Made by a program: the position numbers and the translations under genes. The notes under the pieces are model-generated. The model did not search any database and had not been told where the DNA came from. It saw only the letters and a list, made by a program, of their open reading frames with translations. A DNA stretch of 64,000 nt from Balanoglossus misakiensis (taxonomy: Eukaryota > Hemichordata), in contig CM082597.2 of NCBI GenBank assembly GCA_040954595.2, forward strand, positions 2,480,001-2,544,000, read 5' to 3'. Each line of letters starts with the position of its first letter. The stretch's first letter is position 1. Shown here in pieces: positions 40,004 to 50,600 of the stretch.

Positions 40004-40354
40004 ATATTCAGATAAATACCAACATATGTTTTTGCATTTTAATTTTAACTGGTTCTTTATTTGCCGTCGACAAACATGCAGATAATGATTGCTGATTTTT
40101 ATTGCTACATTAGCAAGGCAGTAAAACCTTCAACAAAACGTTTGTAATAACATACTGGTACTAAGGCTATCAGTTCAGAGCAAAGCATGTCCAGTCACGA
40201 TCCAACTGAATGGTGGCCTTGAATTCCAAAGTAGTCTAGTCATTAATCGCCCATTGCCGTATCCAACATAATTGTCCAGTGAGCATTAAATGTTACTGAG
40301 TTTATATTGAGAACAAGAATACTTTCAAAACCATGTCTCCAATTAGGATAGCAT

Positions 40355-40360
40355 TTTATT
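40355..40360 (-). terminator. Poly(A) signal AATAAA for the SLC35G-like gene
   Basis: The minus strand reads CAATAAAATGC about 160 bases after the transporter stop codon. Confidence 0.55.
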
Positions 40361-40520
40361 GTTCCATGGGGGCACTATTTTTGACAAGAAATTCGCAAGT
40401 ATTTTCAATTGGCAACTGTCACTATTCACAGGGGGAACAAAGGTGTCTATGTCCAAACTAAAACCTATTCTCTGAAGCCTACGTAATACAAAACAACTGA
40501 AAAGTCTCAAATTATAAGTC

Positions 40521-41552
40521 CTAGCTATTGTTGCCATTCCCTTTTATATTGAAATATGAGGCTGATATAGCAACTATGCAAGAACTCAGGATGATAAAGC
40601 TGGCACCAAGGATGTCGTAGAGGTTCAGTATATAACCAAAGAACAAATAGTCAGCTGCATAAGCGATGACAATCTGGATATTGACAAGCAGCACGACTGT
40701 CGTAGGAGGCTCTATCTGCAGGCTACGAAAGCGACACAGAAAGTTCAGACAGAAGGAGACGATCAAGCCGGTTAGCAGTCCGAAGGCTGCGCCAGATAAC
40801 TGCCAACGCGGCGTGCCTACGGTGAAAGTCAGGACGAGGCTGATCAGCGATCCGATTGAGCTCTCGTAGAAGTTAATGACCAAAACGTTGACGCCATCGC
40901 CGATTGCTGACCCAGTGACGTAGGTGATTGAAAATCCAAACCCGCAGATGACACTCAGCAGGTAGCCAAGCCAAGCGTAGTCGTCAGCAGCCTCGTCTGC
41001 TTTGCTGGTTGCACTGCCGAATATAGCCTCTGGCTGAGCGGTGAACAGAATACCCGCCAGGCAAAGAATCGTGCTCACAATGTGGATTTTCGTGAAGGGC
41101 TCCTTAAGAAAGATCCTTGCCAAAATCGGGGTGATGATGGGCATTGTACCACGATAGATGGATGTGACGTTTCCAATTGGGATGTACACAAGAGCGAGAA
41201 TCTGACACATGTCTGCAAGCGTGTAAATGATAGCAATCATTACCAGCAACAAACGCTCTCTGAATGTCTCGGCCAAAATGGCCTTGGGTCCAAACAAACA
41301 CAGGATAAATGGAGTCACACAAATAAAACTTCCTCCATACATTAACAGCAGCAGTTGATACGGCGACAGGTGCAGGTTTTCCAAGAAAACAGTGAAGGTG
41401 TTATTAAGGGCAGAGAAAACTCCTGCCAAGAGGGCGAGACACACACCCTTAACGGATTGGAAAATGTGGCCCTTAGTTGTATCTGCACCATTTTCGTTGT
41501 CTTCGGATTTGCCGTTGATGAGAAGATCGAGTTCCGTACCATTTCTTGCCAT
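40521..41552 (-). CDS. Drug/metabolite transporter superfamily (EamA) protein, SLC35G-like
   Basis: 343 residues in one exon. The ATG at 41552 has a good Kozak context (ACAAAATGG); the 21 codons open upstream of it have no ATG. After a hydrophilic N-terminus of about 33 residues there are ten hydrophobic helices arranged as two EamA repeats. The first (about 35-172) includes PIGNVTSIYRGTMPIITPIL and FLKEP; the second (about 195-335) starts with DYAWLGYLLSVICGFGFSI and ends with LYDILGASFIILSS. The conserved LAxVYIPxGNVTSI and Pro-rich TM4 region are typical of SLC35G (TMEM20/TMEM22) proteins, which act in plasma or Golgi membranes and whose substrates are mostly undefined. It lies convergent to GPCR 2. 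Single-exon structure is common in this subfamily and can also indicate an old retrocopy. Confidence 0.9.
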   Translation of the reverse strand: MARNGTELDLLINGKSEDNENGADTTKGHIFQSVKGVCLALLAGVFSALNNTFTVFLENLHLSPYQLLLLMYGGSFICVTPFILCLFGPKAILAETFRERLLLVMIAIIYTLADMCQILALVYIPIGNVTSIYRGTMPIITPILARIFLKEPFTKIHIVSTILCLAGILFTAQPEAIFGSATSKADEAADDYAWLGYLLSVICGFGFSITYVTGSAIGDGVNVLVINFYESSIGSLISLVLTFTVGTPRWQLSGAAFGLLTGLIVSFCLNFLCRFRSLQIEPPTTVVLLVNIQIVIAYAADYLFFGYILNLYDILGASFIILSSCIVAISASYFNIKGNGNNS

Positions 41553-42710
41553 TTTGTGATTTCTTAGTACAACACACTGATGTCTTCTATAGCTAATACA
41601 AGTTTCCTGGGTCAATCTTCAAATTATGATGCGAGTATATGCCGATAAACTTGATTGTCGGACGAAAACCATTACACTCCTTTCAGTTGCAGATATCTCC
41701 CTATAGGCTTAGTTTTCGGTTACTGATCCTAAGGCCAATTTGACTTTCTATCTGTCGTCTCCAAATTACTTTTTGCAGAATCCGTTTCAGCAGAAGACAA
41801 TCACTATCACGCCGGCATATAATCTCAGACTGCTTGCGTTGAAGACAAACCTGTTGTGCGCTGGTCAACAAAGCAACATTGATGTCAGGTACGTTGTTAA
41901 TTATGCGAGTCTGCCGTCGATAAATGATTCTGAATACGTAACAGACATACAGTAAATTCCTGCATTAAAGCGCCATTTCATAACCATTTCATATTTTAGC
42001 GGCGCTAAACAAAGGCAGAAAAATCTGTGACGCTTATTCATTGATACTGGACCCAGTTGATTCATATGCAAATGACTTTGGGACGTTCCAATCAGTGTTC
42101 TCGTAAGGGCGTGTCCAGACGTGTCCGCAGTGAATGAATGGCTCGACGGTTTCAAATGCATTTGTAAAGTTTTAACATTTTCTATTCAAATACAGTCAGT
42201 TCAATGTATTATCTAATCAATATTCCAGAAATAAAAAGTTGTCAACGAAGTGAATACTACGAGCAGCATTACAGTATGCTTGCTGAACTATCAACAAAAT
42301 CTACTGACGTATAATGGTTTAGTGCAAGTGCGCCTTTGTCATGCTCTCACACATGTAAGGCCATTTTTACAGAAGTTCCTGGTACCCTCAACCAGGAGAG
42401 AAGGTCGAAGGTCCTATGTTCTCACTCTACGTTTATGCAAATCACAATGACTTGACAATTCTACACAATAGTTCATCAAGCTACATGTACCAGCAAGTCT
42501 GCATCCACGGACATACAAATTATTTTGTATTGAAATTTATGAATAAATTGTTTGTTTTAGATACAATGTTCACAATTCTTGCATATGCTGTTTCTATATT
42601 ATTTTTGGATCTAATATTCCTGCATTTCACTTTACTTACGCGACAAGTACCTCATTTGCTTATCTTAAAAGGTACTGATAGAAATGATTAACTTTTTATC
42701 TCAGATTTCC
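41553..42710. other. Upstream region of the SLC35G-like gene
   Basis: No coding exon seen. Possible regulatory motifs are two octamers ATGCAAAT (about 42066 and 42434) and an odd palindrome TTTAGCGGCGCTAAA (about 41995-42009). None is proof of a promoter. Confidence 0.4.
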
Positions 42711-42715
42711 CTCTT

Positions 42716-42746
42716 TTAATTAATTAATTAATTAATTAATTAATTG
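42716..42746. repeat. (AATT)n microsatellite
   Basis: About seven uninterrupted TTAA/AATT units. Confidence 0.95.
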
Positions 42747-42830
42747 GTGGAAATGGATTGACCATAGTTTTTTTCATTAGTCTAGATCATCATGCTTATT
42801 CGGTACTATAGGCCACTGGCCTTAATGTAC

Positions 42831-43038
42831 TACTGGAAAACACTTTATTTTCGCGAGCAATAAATTTTTGCGAAATTCGTGAGAGCCAAAATAGCGTGAA
42901 AATAAAAAGTCGTGTAATTTTTCTTGAAGATAATGCAGTGAATGAAATAAGAGAACACGACAATTAATACACGCAAAACTGTGGTCTCTCTCGATATCGT
43001 GAAAATTTCAACTCGCGAAAATAAAGTGTTTTACAATA
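42831..43038. mobile_element. MITE, CGCGAAAATA family, copy 1
   Basis: The element has terminal inverted repeats reading TACTGGAAAACACTTTATTTTCGCGAG at the left and its near complement at the right, with TA at the ends. Internally it matches the copy at 51325-51536 throughout (AGAGCCAAAATAGCGTGAAAATA, ATGCAGTGAATGAAATAAGAGAA). It is non-coding and presumably mobilised by a Tc1/mariner-like transposase. Confidence 0.8.
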
Positions 43039-43300
43039 TTTCCATATCGAAAAAAAGTTACAGTCACATTAGTCTAGTTGAAAAACAAAGTCTAGACTAC
43101 AGGTTGTTTTTCATTTTCACCTTGAGTGTGAAAAGCACTCAGAGAGTTACCTTTGTACTGTGTTGGTTGTTCCTATGGTCTTCCGTGTAGCTCCATCTAT
43201 CTTCATTCTTTACGGGCGTGGTGCTTTTGACCTACCTGATTGATCCTCTTCTGAACTCCCATGGACAACTCAGTCACACGTTCAGCTTGTCATTCGCAAT

Positions 43301-43479
43301 TAAGTAAAACCCCAATTATCCGAACTCCAATTATCTGAATTGTTTGGTTATCCGAACTGCTGTCAAGTCCCCCAAACAGTTCTATTGTATACAAACGTTA
43401 TCCGAATAACTGAACGGTCTGCATATCCGAACAAAATCAATGTCTCCCTGTCAGTTCGGATAATTCGAGTTTTACTGTA
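43301..43479. mobile_element. Tigger/pogo-like MITE
   Basis: The left end AGTAAAACCCCAATTATCCGAACT and the right end (complement) AGTAAAACTCGAATTATCCGAACT form inverted repeats flanked by TA. The ends resemble pogo/Tigger terminal repeats. Internal direct copies of TTATCCGAA occur. It lies just downstream of the chimeric gene's predicted poly(A) signal. Confidence 0.7.
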
Positions 43480-43524
43480 ATGTAGCAACCCATTATCATA
43501 AGCACAAATTCATGATGCTTGAGA

Positions 43525-43530
43525 TTTATT
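43525..43530 (-). terminator. Candidate poly(A) signal of the lectin-GH9 gene
   Basis: The minus strand reads CAATAAATC, about 300 bases past the latest plausible stop codon (43825) and 240 past the alternative one (43768). Confidence 0.4.
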
Positions 43531-43767
43531 GAATTGATCGAAGTACGAGAGAAAAATATTCACAATAACAACACCACCCCACCACCAAATAATTTTGTGC
43601 GACAGCAATGGAATTTCCAATTGCATCAATCAATAATCAAGTAGACAAGACCCCATAAAACCAAGAGGATGTGGACTTATCGCATTTCCTAACTGTCTTC
43701 ATGTCGTTGGTCGTTGATCCAAAACCAAGTCTTCAGAGAGATTCCAGGTTGATTGTCGTGAAGGTTC

Positions 43768-43781
43768 TCAGAAACCCAGAT
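43768..43781 (-). CDS. Possible tiny terminal exon of the GH9 gene
   Basis: After the VAG codons at 43995 there is a GT (GTGTGTCC). An acceptor at 43782 (TATATGACAG) would add DLGF and stop, a plausible length for a GH9 C-terminus. Alternatively the last exon reads through to the TAA at 43825, adding about 56 residues that do not resemble GH9. Undecided without cDNA. Confidence 0.3.
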
Positions 43782-43994
43782 CTGTCATATACTTAAGTCC
43801 TGTTAAAAAAGCAAAAGATAGTATTCAAAAAACAGAACAGTGGACTGTAATATGATCTTCATCATTTGCAGTAGATACCCACAGAAGAAAAATGCTGGAA
43901 ATATAATGAAAAGTTACAGCTAATTGAGCTTTAATGATAACTTCAGAGATCGAAACATTTTCAAAGTCACAACTTGAAAGGAAAAAGGACACAC

Positions 43995-46900
43995 CTGCTA
44001 CTGCACTGAGGAAACCAGAACTGTAAATCCCAGCCTCATTCTGCAGCCAGTTTGTACGAACATCGTCATAGTTGTCCTTTTTGTCAGGCCCACCGACCAA
44101 CGCTCCGTACAACGGTTCAGGGTTTGGCGCTGTAAAATGCAGAGTGGCCCAGTTGCACGGCTCGGGTAGGCTAGGACAGGAGCTATATTTCCATTTTTTA
44201 ATAAGACAGGGAGAGGGAGATAGAGAAAAGAGAGGAGGGGAGATATAGAGGGGGAGAGAGAGATGAGAGAGAGGTAATAGAGTGAGATCCAATATGATGA
44301 GTGACAACTTTTCTGGTGTAAAACTCCATACAGTTTAATACTTTCATCCCATAAAGTTCCCTTGTCAGAGATCCAACATTATCATAGGAAAAAATGGGTT
44401 TGAACTGAACCATGGTGGTGAAAGGGTTAAAATAATCAAACCATAAGGCCATTATACATTTATGGTTCTGCTTACCAAGTCTTGGATACTAACGATGCAG
44501 ACGTTTGTTCTCATTTAATACTTTAGAATTAACCTTACCTGCCCCTGTGATGTACTCGCTGAGGGGGATCTTTGCCAAACCCGGACACGTAGCTTCTACC
44601 ACCATCGCCGAGGATATAGTGAATCTGGCTGCGTGCCCACTCGGTGTAGATCTCTGTGTTGATTCCATATTTTGCACAAACAGTAGCTAAGAAAGCTACG
44701 TTTGCTAAAGAGGAGATAATATAGATGGAATTAATTTTCGTTGCATTGGAAACTAACAAGAATACATATTATAGATGGAATTAATTTTCGTTGCATTGGA
44801 AACTAACAAGAATACATATACAGTCGAACCTGTCTATACTTGCCAGTAAAGGGACTTTCCTAAAGAGACAGAGTGGCCTTTATAGACAGGTGGCCTTTAT
44901 ATACAGGTCAATTAATGCACATTAATTTTGCACAGGACGTGTAACATAGTGGCCACCTGTATAAAGTGGCCACTTTATACAGGTGGCCACTAACATAGTT
45001 TTGACTGTATTTCATCTCAGAAAATCAACTCTTGGTATGCACAGTCATATTGAATATTGTCTGCATGATTCATATCAATCTGAGAGGCTTACACTTCTTA
45101 CAATACAAGAGGCTAATTAATGGGATAATGAAAACACACCTGTATGTTTTAGAGGCTGGAACTGGTTCCTCCAGGCGAGTCCTTTAGGTGTGTAATAGGT
45201 TAAATCCCCAGGGAACCAGACATTGAAGAAACTAAAGACGGGTTCCAGGTAGGATTGGTTGTTGGTTGCCAAATACATTGTTATCTGGTATAACAAAAAG
45301 AAATTACAGACTTAACATTTATTTGTTGAGTGGGGCAAAGCAGTTATAGATTATGTATTAAAATCTTGCCAATAAATATTTAATTACAAAGCAATTCAAA
45401 TCCAGACCTAAGTACATCAACACAGACGGACACATAAACATAAATAATGTTTTCATTGCTCAACTGAGCAAAGGATGCTGAAATGGACAGGTTTGTCTCA
45501 TGAACCGACCAAGATCCGTGCAGCAAGGGTAGTTCTAATGCATTCTGCCTTTACCTGCATCCCTGATGTAATTGTCGACCAGCTGAACTGAGTGTTTGTA
45601 CGGTCCATACCAAAAGCGTCGTAATGATCCATAGCATCATCCAGGTAATTCTGCTCGCCTGTAGCACGGTACATACACACTGCAGCATTCGTCAGCTCAT
45701 CATAAAAAGAGGAACTCCTAAATTGTTTAAAGGGTATAGACAGTAAAAGAAACTTAAGGATATATAATTTTTTAAAAATGATTCCAGAAAAGTCTGTTTC
45801 TGCAGATGTCTAAAATGTTTGAGCATCAGAGCTTTAACAGAAATATAATAAAATCGACCATCTCTTTTGATAAGATACTGTGTTTCTGTAATATTTTCAA
45901 GTAAGAATATCTTCTCAATATTTTTCCGAATATGAGTGGTTACAAATTCCTGGACATTCCAGGAGACTAAGAAACCCTCGCCGCAACTTGAAAGGACAGT
46001 GCAGAAACTGAACACTCACGTATAATGACCCGTGTAGACACTATCGGACCATTTTCCGCGGTACACATTGGCAAAGTCGTACAACTCCCTTGCATGAGAC
46101 AACAACAGAGCAGCATATGCTGGATCTATAAACATTGTACAGGAGAGAAGCAGATGAAGATTAAATAGAGGAAAAATAAAACTGTGTTTGACTTGTAAAA
46201 TACTGAAAATAAATCACAGAATGAAACATCAACAACCAAAACTCAATTGTGTGTTGGTGACTTTGCAGCGCCTTTTTAATCAAAGGATCGCTGGATTTCT
46301 CTATATAAGTTTATTAATATTTTTTTTCCAAAGTATTCACTGAAATAAAGCTGCAATCCTTTATCTAGGAAGAGAAGGGTACGCTTGAGCGATTTGAGAG
46401 AGTCCAGTTCTTGGTACACTTCTCAGAAAAAAAAAATTTATGTTGATAACTTACCAGTTTCTAGGAACACCATGTACGCCAACGCTAAAGATGCTGCAGC
46501 ATTTCCAGCAATATCACTACCTGGATGTTCAGTATCGAGTAACAGTGCTGTACGGTTCATAGTCATCTGCTCCGGACGGCCCCAGTAACCGTGGTCTAGA
46601 TCGGGATTGCCCACCTTAACAAAACACAATTGCAACAAATATGAGGCTTTAGTGAAATTTTGATCTTAATTTTGACAGAGCAAAAGCACACTAAAAACTC
46701 CGCAAAACAAACTTGTACTTGGAGATTTAAAACTTTCTTGTGCCATCTGATAACTCTTAGTAAACCAAATTTTTGCAAGTTGACCTATGTGATGTACCAC
46801 TTCAAATACTAAAATGTCTAAAAAGCTGGTAAAACTTCTTTCGATGATTAGCCCATTTAAATTGCTACAGATTACTTCTTTTAACTTTCCTGGGTGAAAC

Positions 46901-47621
46901 TTTTCAGGAAGACTGATACCCTTTGGTTATGCCTCTTCTTACTTACCATGGCATAAAATTCATTGGGCTGGGTGTGGCACTTCATAACGTAATCAAGACC
47001 CCATCTCACACAGTCGTACATGTAGTCAAGTTCCCAGGCATCTTCATAGGCATCTCTGAATTCATACAATCCCCATACTAGCTTCCACAGGTTATTGGTG
47101 AGAGTCATCGAAAATTTAACATGGTCACCAGCTGTAAAGAAGGGAACAGTTTCAATCTGGAAATTGTCATTTATGGAAATCTACCATGTCATAACTATTT
47201 CTATGTTTAAAGGGCCACAATCGTCTTATGCGCATGTGCCAAACCAGAGACTCTGGTTACAAAAATGGTATACAGATAAGACAAGTGTGCTGTCCTAACA
47301 ACAGACAAGATATGGCCAAAGTCTGTGTTGGAGATCAGGAAATAAGACAGCAAATTGGATGAAAAGGGACAAAACTAGTCTAGACAATCGTTGTCCTTTA
47401 AAAGGTAACCAATCAGATCATATCATGCAGGATGCATGTTAACTAAAAAATATATAACTCACCATCATACCACCCTCCAGTGAGGTCTTCGCCATGTAGC
47501 CCCATATCGTACAGGGCAGAGTCACCTCTCCAAGGTATTCTGTTATCAGGTGGTAGAATACCAGAACGCTGTGTTTCATAGAACAATATCATTTTATGGA
47601 TGACTTCGGGATAATTGTATT
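43995..47621 (-). CDS. Glycoside hydrolase family 9 (endo-beta-1,4-glucanase) domain, 8 exons
   Basis: Exons 47463-47621, 46947-47131, 46455-46614, 46020-46125, 45555-45717, 45140-45284, 44539-44704 and 43995-44182, about 424 residues, normal for the family. Landmarks in order: FYETQRSGILPPDNR, WRGDS, DLTGGWYDAGDHVKFSMT (both catalytic-site Asp, split by an intron after D|AGD), GLDYVMKCH, WGRPEQM, PGSDIAGNAAASLALA, SFYDELTNAA, RATGEQNYL, RSYVSGFGKDPPQRVHHRGS (GH9 His motif) and YDDVRTNWLQNEAGIYSSGF (catalytic acid Glu). GH9 inverting enzymes cut cellulose and related beta-1,4-glucans and are native to many invertebrates. All key residues are present, so activity is likely. It normally stands alone or with a CBM, not behind lectin/ADAMTS modules. 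Confidence 0.92.
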
Positions 47622-50600
47622 CTGCAAGAAAAACATCAGGATATCTTAATAAACCTGACTATGAGATCCTACAGGGCAGGATCAGTCGTATTGAAACTTA
47701 CTGAACCTGTTAGCAACTTTCTTATCATGAATAGTGTCCTGGAAACTACCATTTCCATCTGCACTGTAACATTTAGTCTGTATGCATTTTTAACAGAGGG
47801 TACTGACTTCTCATAAACTTTTCCGATTTGCATGAAAATCATTCTGTAGATATATATTCTTTCATGTCAGTTGTGAGACAAGCGATATATAATGGCATAT
47901 ATTTATATTAATTTAACTTGTGTGGAAGAATAAATGAAAATTGTAGTACTTACTCTCACAGAATGTACCATACGACCCAGGCCAACAGATACACTCACAG
48001 ACACCAGCACCATTATCCACCAAATCTCCCTGCCTGCACCACTTTTCTTCACTCCCCTTACAAGCTAAAGAAGAGTTTTATTAATAAGTTATCTGAAACT
48101 CACATTTCTCTTAGAAAGGGAAGTACAAAAATAGCATTGATACTTACAGAATTGGCAGACGACATATTTCTCTTCTGAACAATTCGACGATATCCAATTG
48201 TACGAATTAGCACCACTGTCAAAGAAAAAATTAAACATGGCTGTTAAGATATTTTCACCATAGGAAAACTACAGCATAAGGAGTGCAAGAAAAGTTCCGA
48301 CTCTGCATTTTCCAAAGCATTTCAGATCCGCCAACTGAAAAAGTAGCATGGGAACACCATATTCTCTCTCTGTTTGTTAACATTCATTGATAAACAATTA
48401 ATACATATAAAAATCAGGAAAATGACGATATTCTAATTTTTGAGTAGACCACTACCTTAAACCATGACTTACTGTCTTTCTCATATAAATTGGTACTATT
48501 TCACCTATAGACACTGAAATACAGAAAGTTCCCTTTTGATTGAAGATCATGGCTGTTTCTCTATTTTGCATATTTTATTACCTTGCTAATGTACACACTT
48601 GACCTTGCTTAGGTTCTGCCGGTGTCCACTTTGTAATGTGAGGTGCCTTGGAATGACTGTCCCTCCACACGTACATGACAAGTTCGAGGTCAATGTAGAA
48701 GTCCTCCAAGGGGTGTTCAGAGGACTGTAGGAACATTGTGAAGTTTGCGTATTTTGCTTCGTCCAGCGCACTTGGTAGGTTGCCGTTGCGTTCCTCGCAG
48801 TAACTTTTCGCGTCATAGTAGTTCATCTTGTGATCCGCCATGATATATTTTGGGGGCAGTGCGTTGAGAAATTCTGTGGAAAAATCGAACATCATGTCAC
48901 AATAAGTACGCAGAACACAACAGAAAAAAATTTGTTATGAAAATTAGTGGTGCAAGAACCACTTCACTGATGAGACCATTCATTGTTTTCAGAGCTGAAA
49001 GCTTTTCCGTATATTTTTAATGAGTGTTTGATCTCTTAAGTTCTCAGAAAATTTATGTCTATGCATACAGGGCATGAGAATATAATGATCATAACAGTGC
49101 CACTTTGAGATGTAAATAGATAGGCACTTCAATAGAACTCACCATCACAAAATTCCCCCTTCCAGTCTTCAGCACATTCACAAGAACAAGTGTCTCCAGT
49201 TATGGTAATGTTGCCATGGATACACCAGGAATCATCATGGCAGCCTAGAAACAATCAGATATGTCAGATTATAATAAGAGACTCAGGTCACCTTTACCTG
49301 GGGGTGCCAGTGCTTTTGATTTAATTTTCGGACACATGATCTGATACATACATATCATATATGGCTTGGCTACATTATGTCTCTAAAGTGAGAAAGAAAT
49401 AAGAATGAGAATTATACTCACTGAACATGCAGATTGAAGAGGCACCACCGTAGCAGTGATGGTCACTCCATTTGTAATTGTTCTTTCGACTAAAGGAGAA
49501 TAGGAGGAGCGAAATAGATTTTGTTTATAAAACAAATCACTGAAGATACAAGTACAAAATTGGTTTACTCTACTTCAGCTTATGCATGCTATCGAAGCAT
49601 CGCAATGATGCATATTTTGAATTTTCTGACAAAAATATATATAAGTGAAGCGTCCTTATATGTACACTTTAGAGGGATTGCTACAATAAAAAATCTTGAC
49701 TTTTTACCTCAACACGGCACACTCTTTATCATTATCATTCGGTTCGCTCTCCGCCCAGTCGAAAAACGTAATGGTTTCCTGGAAAAGAGTCAGCCATTCG
49801 TTGCTGTCTGAATTATTCCGACGGAACCCGAGGAAGAACTTGTCATGCGCAGGTCTTGCCTTGATCACATCGATCAGAGCCAAACGCGTTGCCTCGTTTG
49901 GTATATGGACGGGTTCCCCGTTCATATCTAAACAAACCCGAGTGGCTTCGTTCCAACTGAGATGTGATGAGTGGATGATCTTGTATTTTGCGGGTGATAC
50001 CGGCTCTAAGGGAAAGATGATAAAACTTTAATTAAGTTATTACAAAATGTCAATGTTTACAGTAAGCATAATCTGACAAGAATTGTCATGTAATATTGAC
50101 ATCGTAATCTTGTAAATGGTGTATAAGTTCTCAAACATTTCAAACATCTTGTTGATATTAGTTTTCGAGAAATACATAAAAGGGTTCACCTTCTTCACGC
50201 TTGGAAAGGCAACTCACGCCATCTTTACACACGCATTCATTTGCACTGCAGATCTTCATGAAAGAAATGGAGAAAAATTATTAATATGGAAGTGAAAGTT
50301 AAATAAATTCTCAACAAACTGTTTGGTAAAAACCCTAGCCAGCGAAATTGTAAATCTTTGAAACAAAATAGAGTTTTATGTGTCGACTGCTTCAAACATT
50401 TCAAGTTCTATCCCCAATGACTTTTTACCACTCACCTTATTTTTACCACAATGAATCTCACTCTTCTCAGGAATGGCACCATCTTCCTTCATACATCCTT
50501 TGCTTCCAGAGGCAATTTCCACGTATTCGCACCACAGTTCGCAGTCACCCTGCCAACATACATTCAACATTATATCTATACAAAGTATACTATGAATATG

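Noticed and set aside
41553-41615. Upstream extension of the transporter by 21 codons
   Set aside because: It starts at a TTG; the ATG at 41552 has a good Kozak context.
43825-44307. 160-codon ORF on the minus strand as a stand-alone gene
   Set aside because: Its first third is the translated GA-rich intron tract; only the middle (43995-44182) is the last GH9 exon, joined by an acceptor at 44183.
49521-49811. Plus-strand ORFs over CTLD 9
   Set aside because: Antisense shadows of the lectin exon.
50190-50245. Alternative acceptor (GCAG at 50246) for the 64-base ADAMTS-region exon
   Set aside because: It would break the frame (TGC AAA TGA); the acceptor 8 bases upstream restores frame and the CxxxxCxC pattern.
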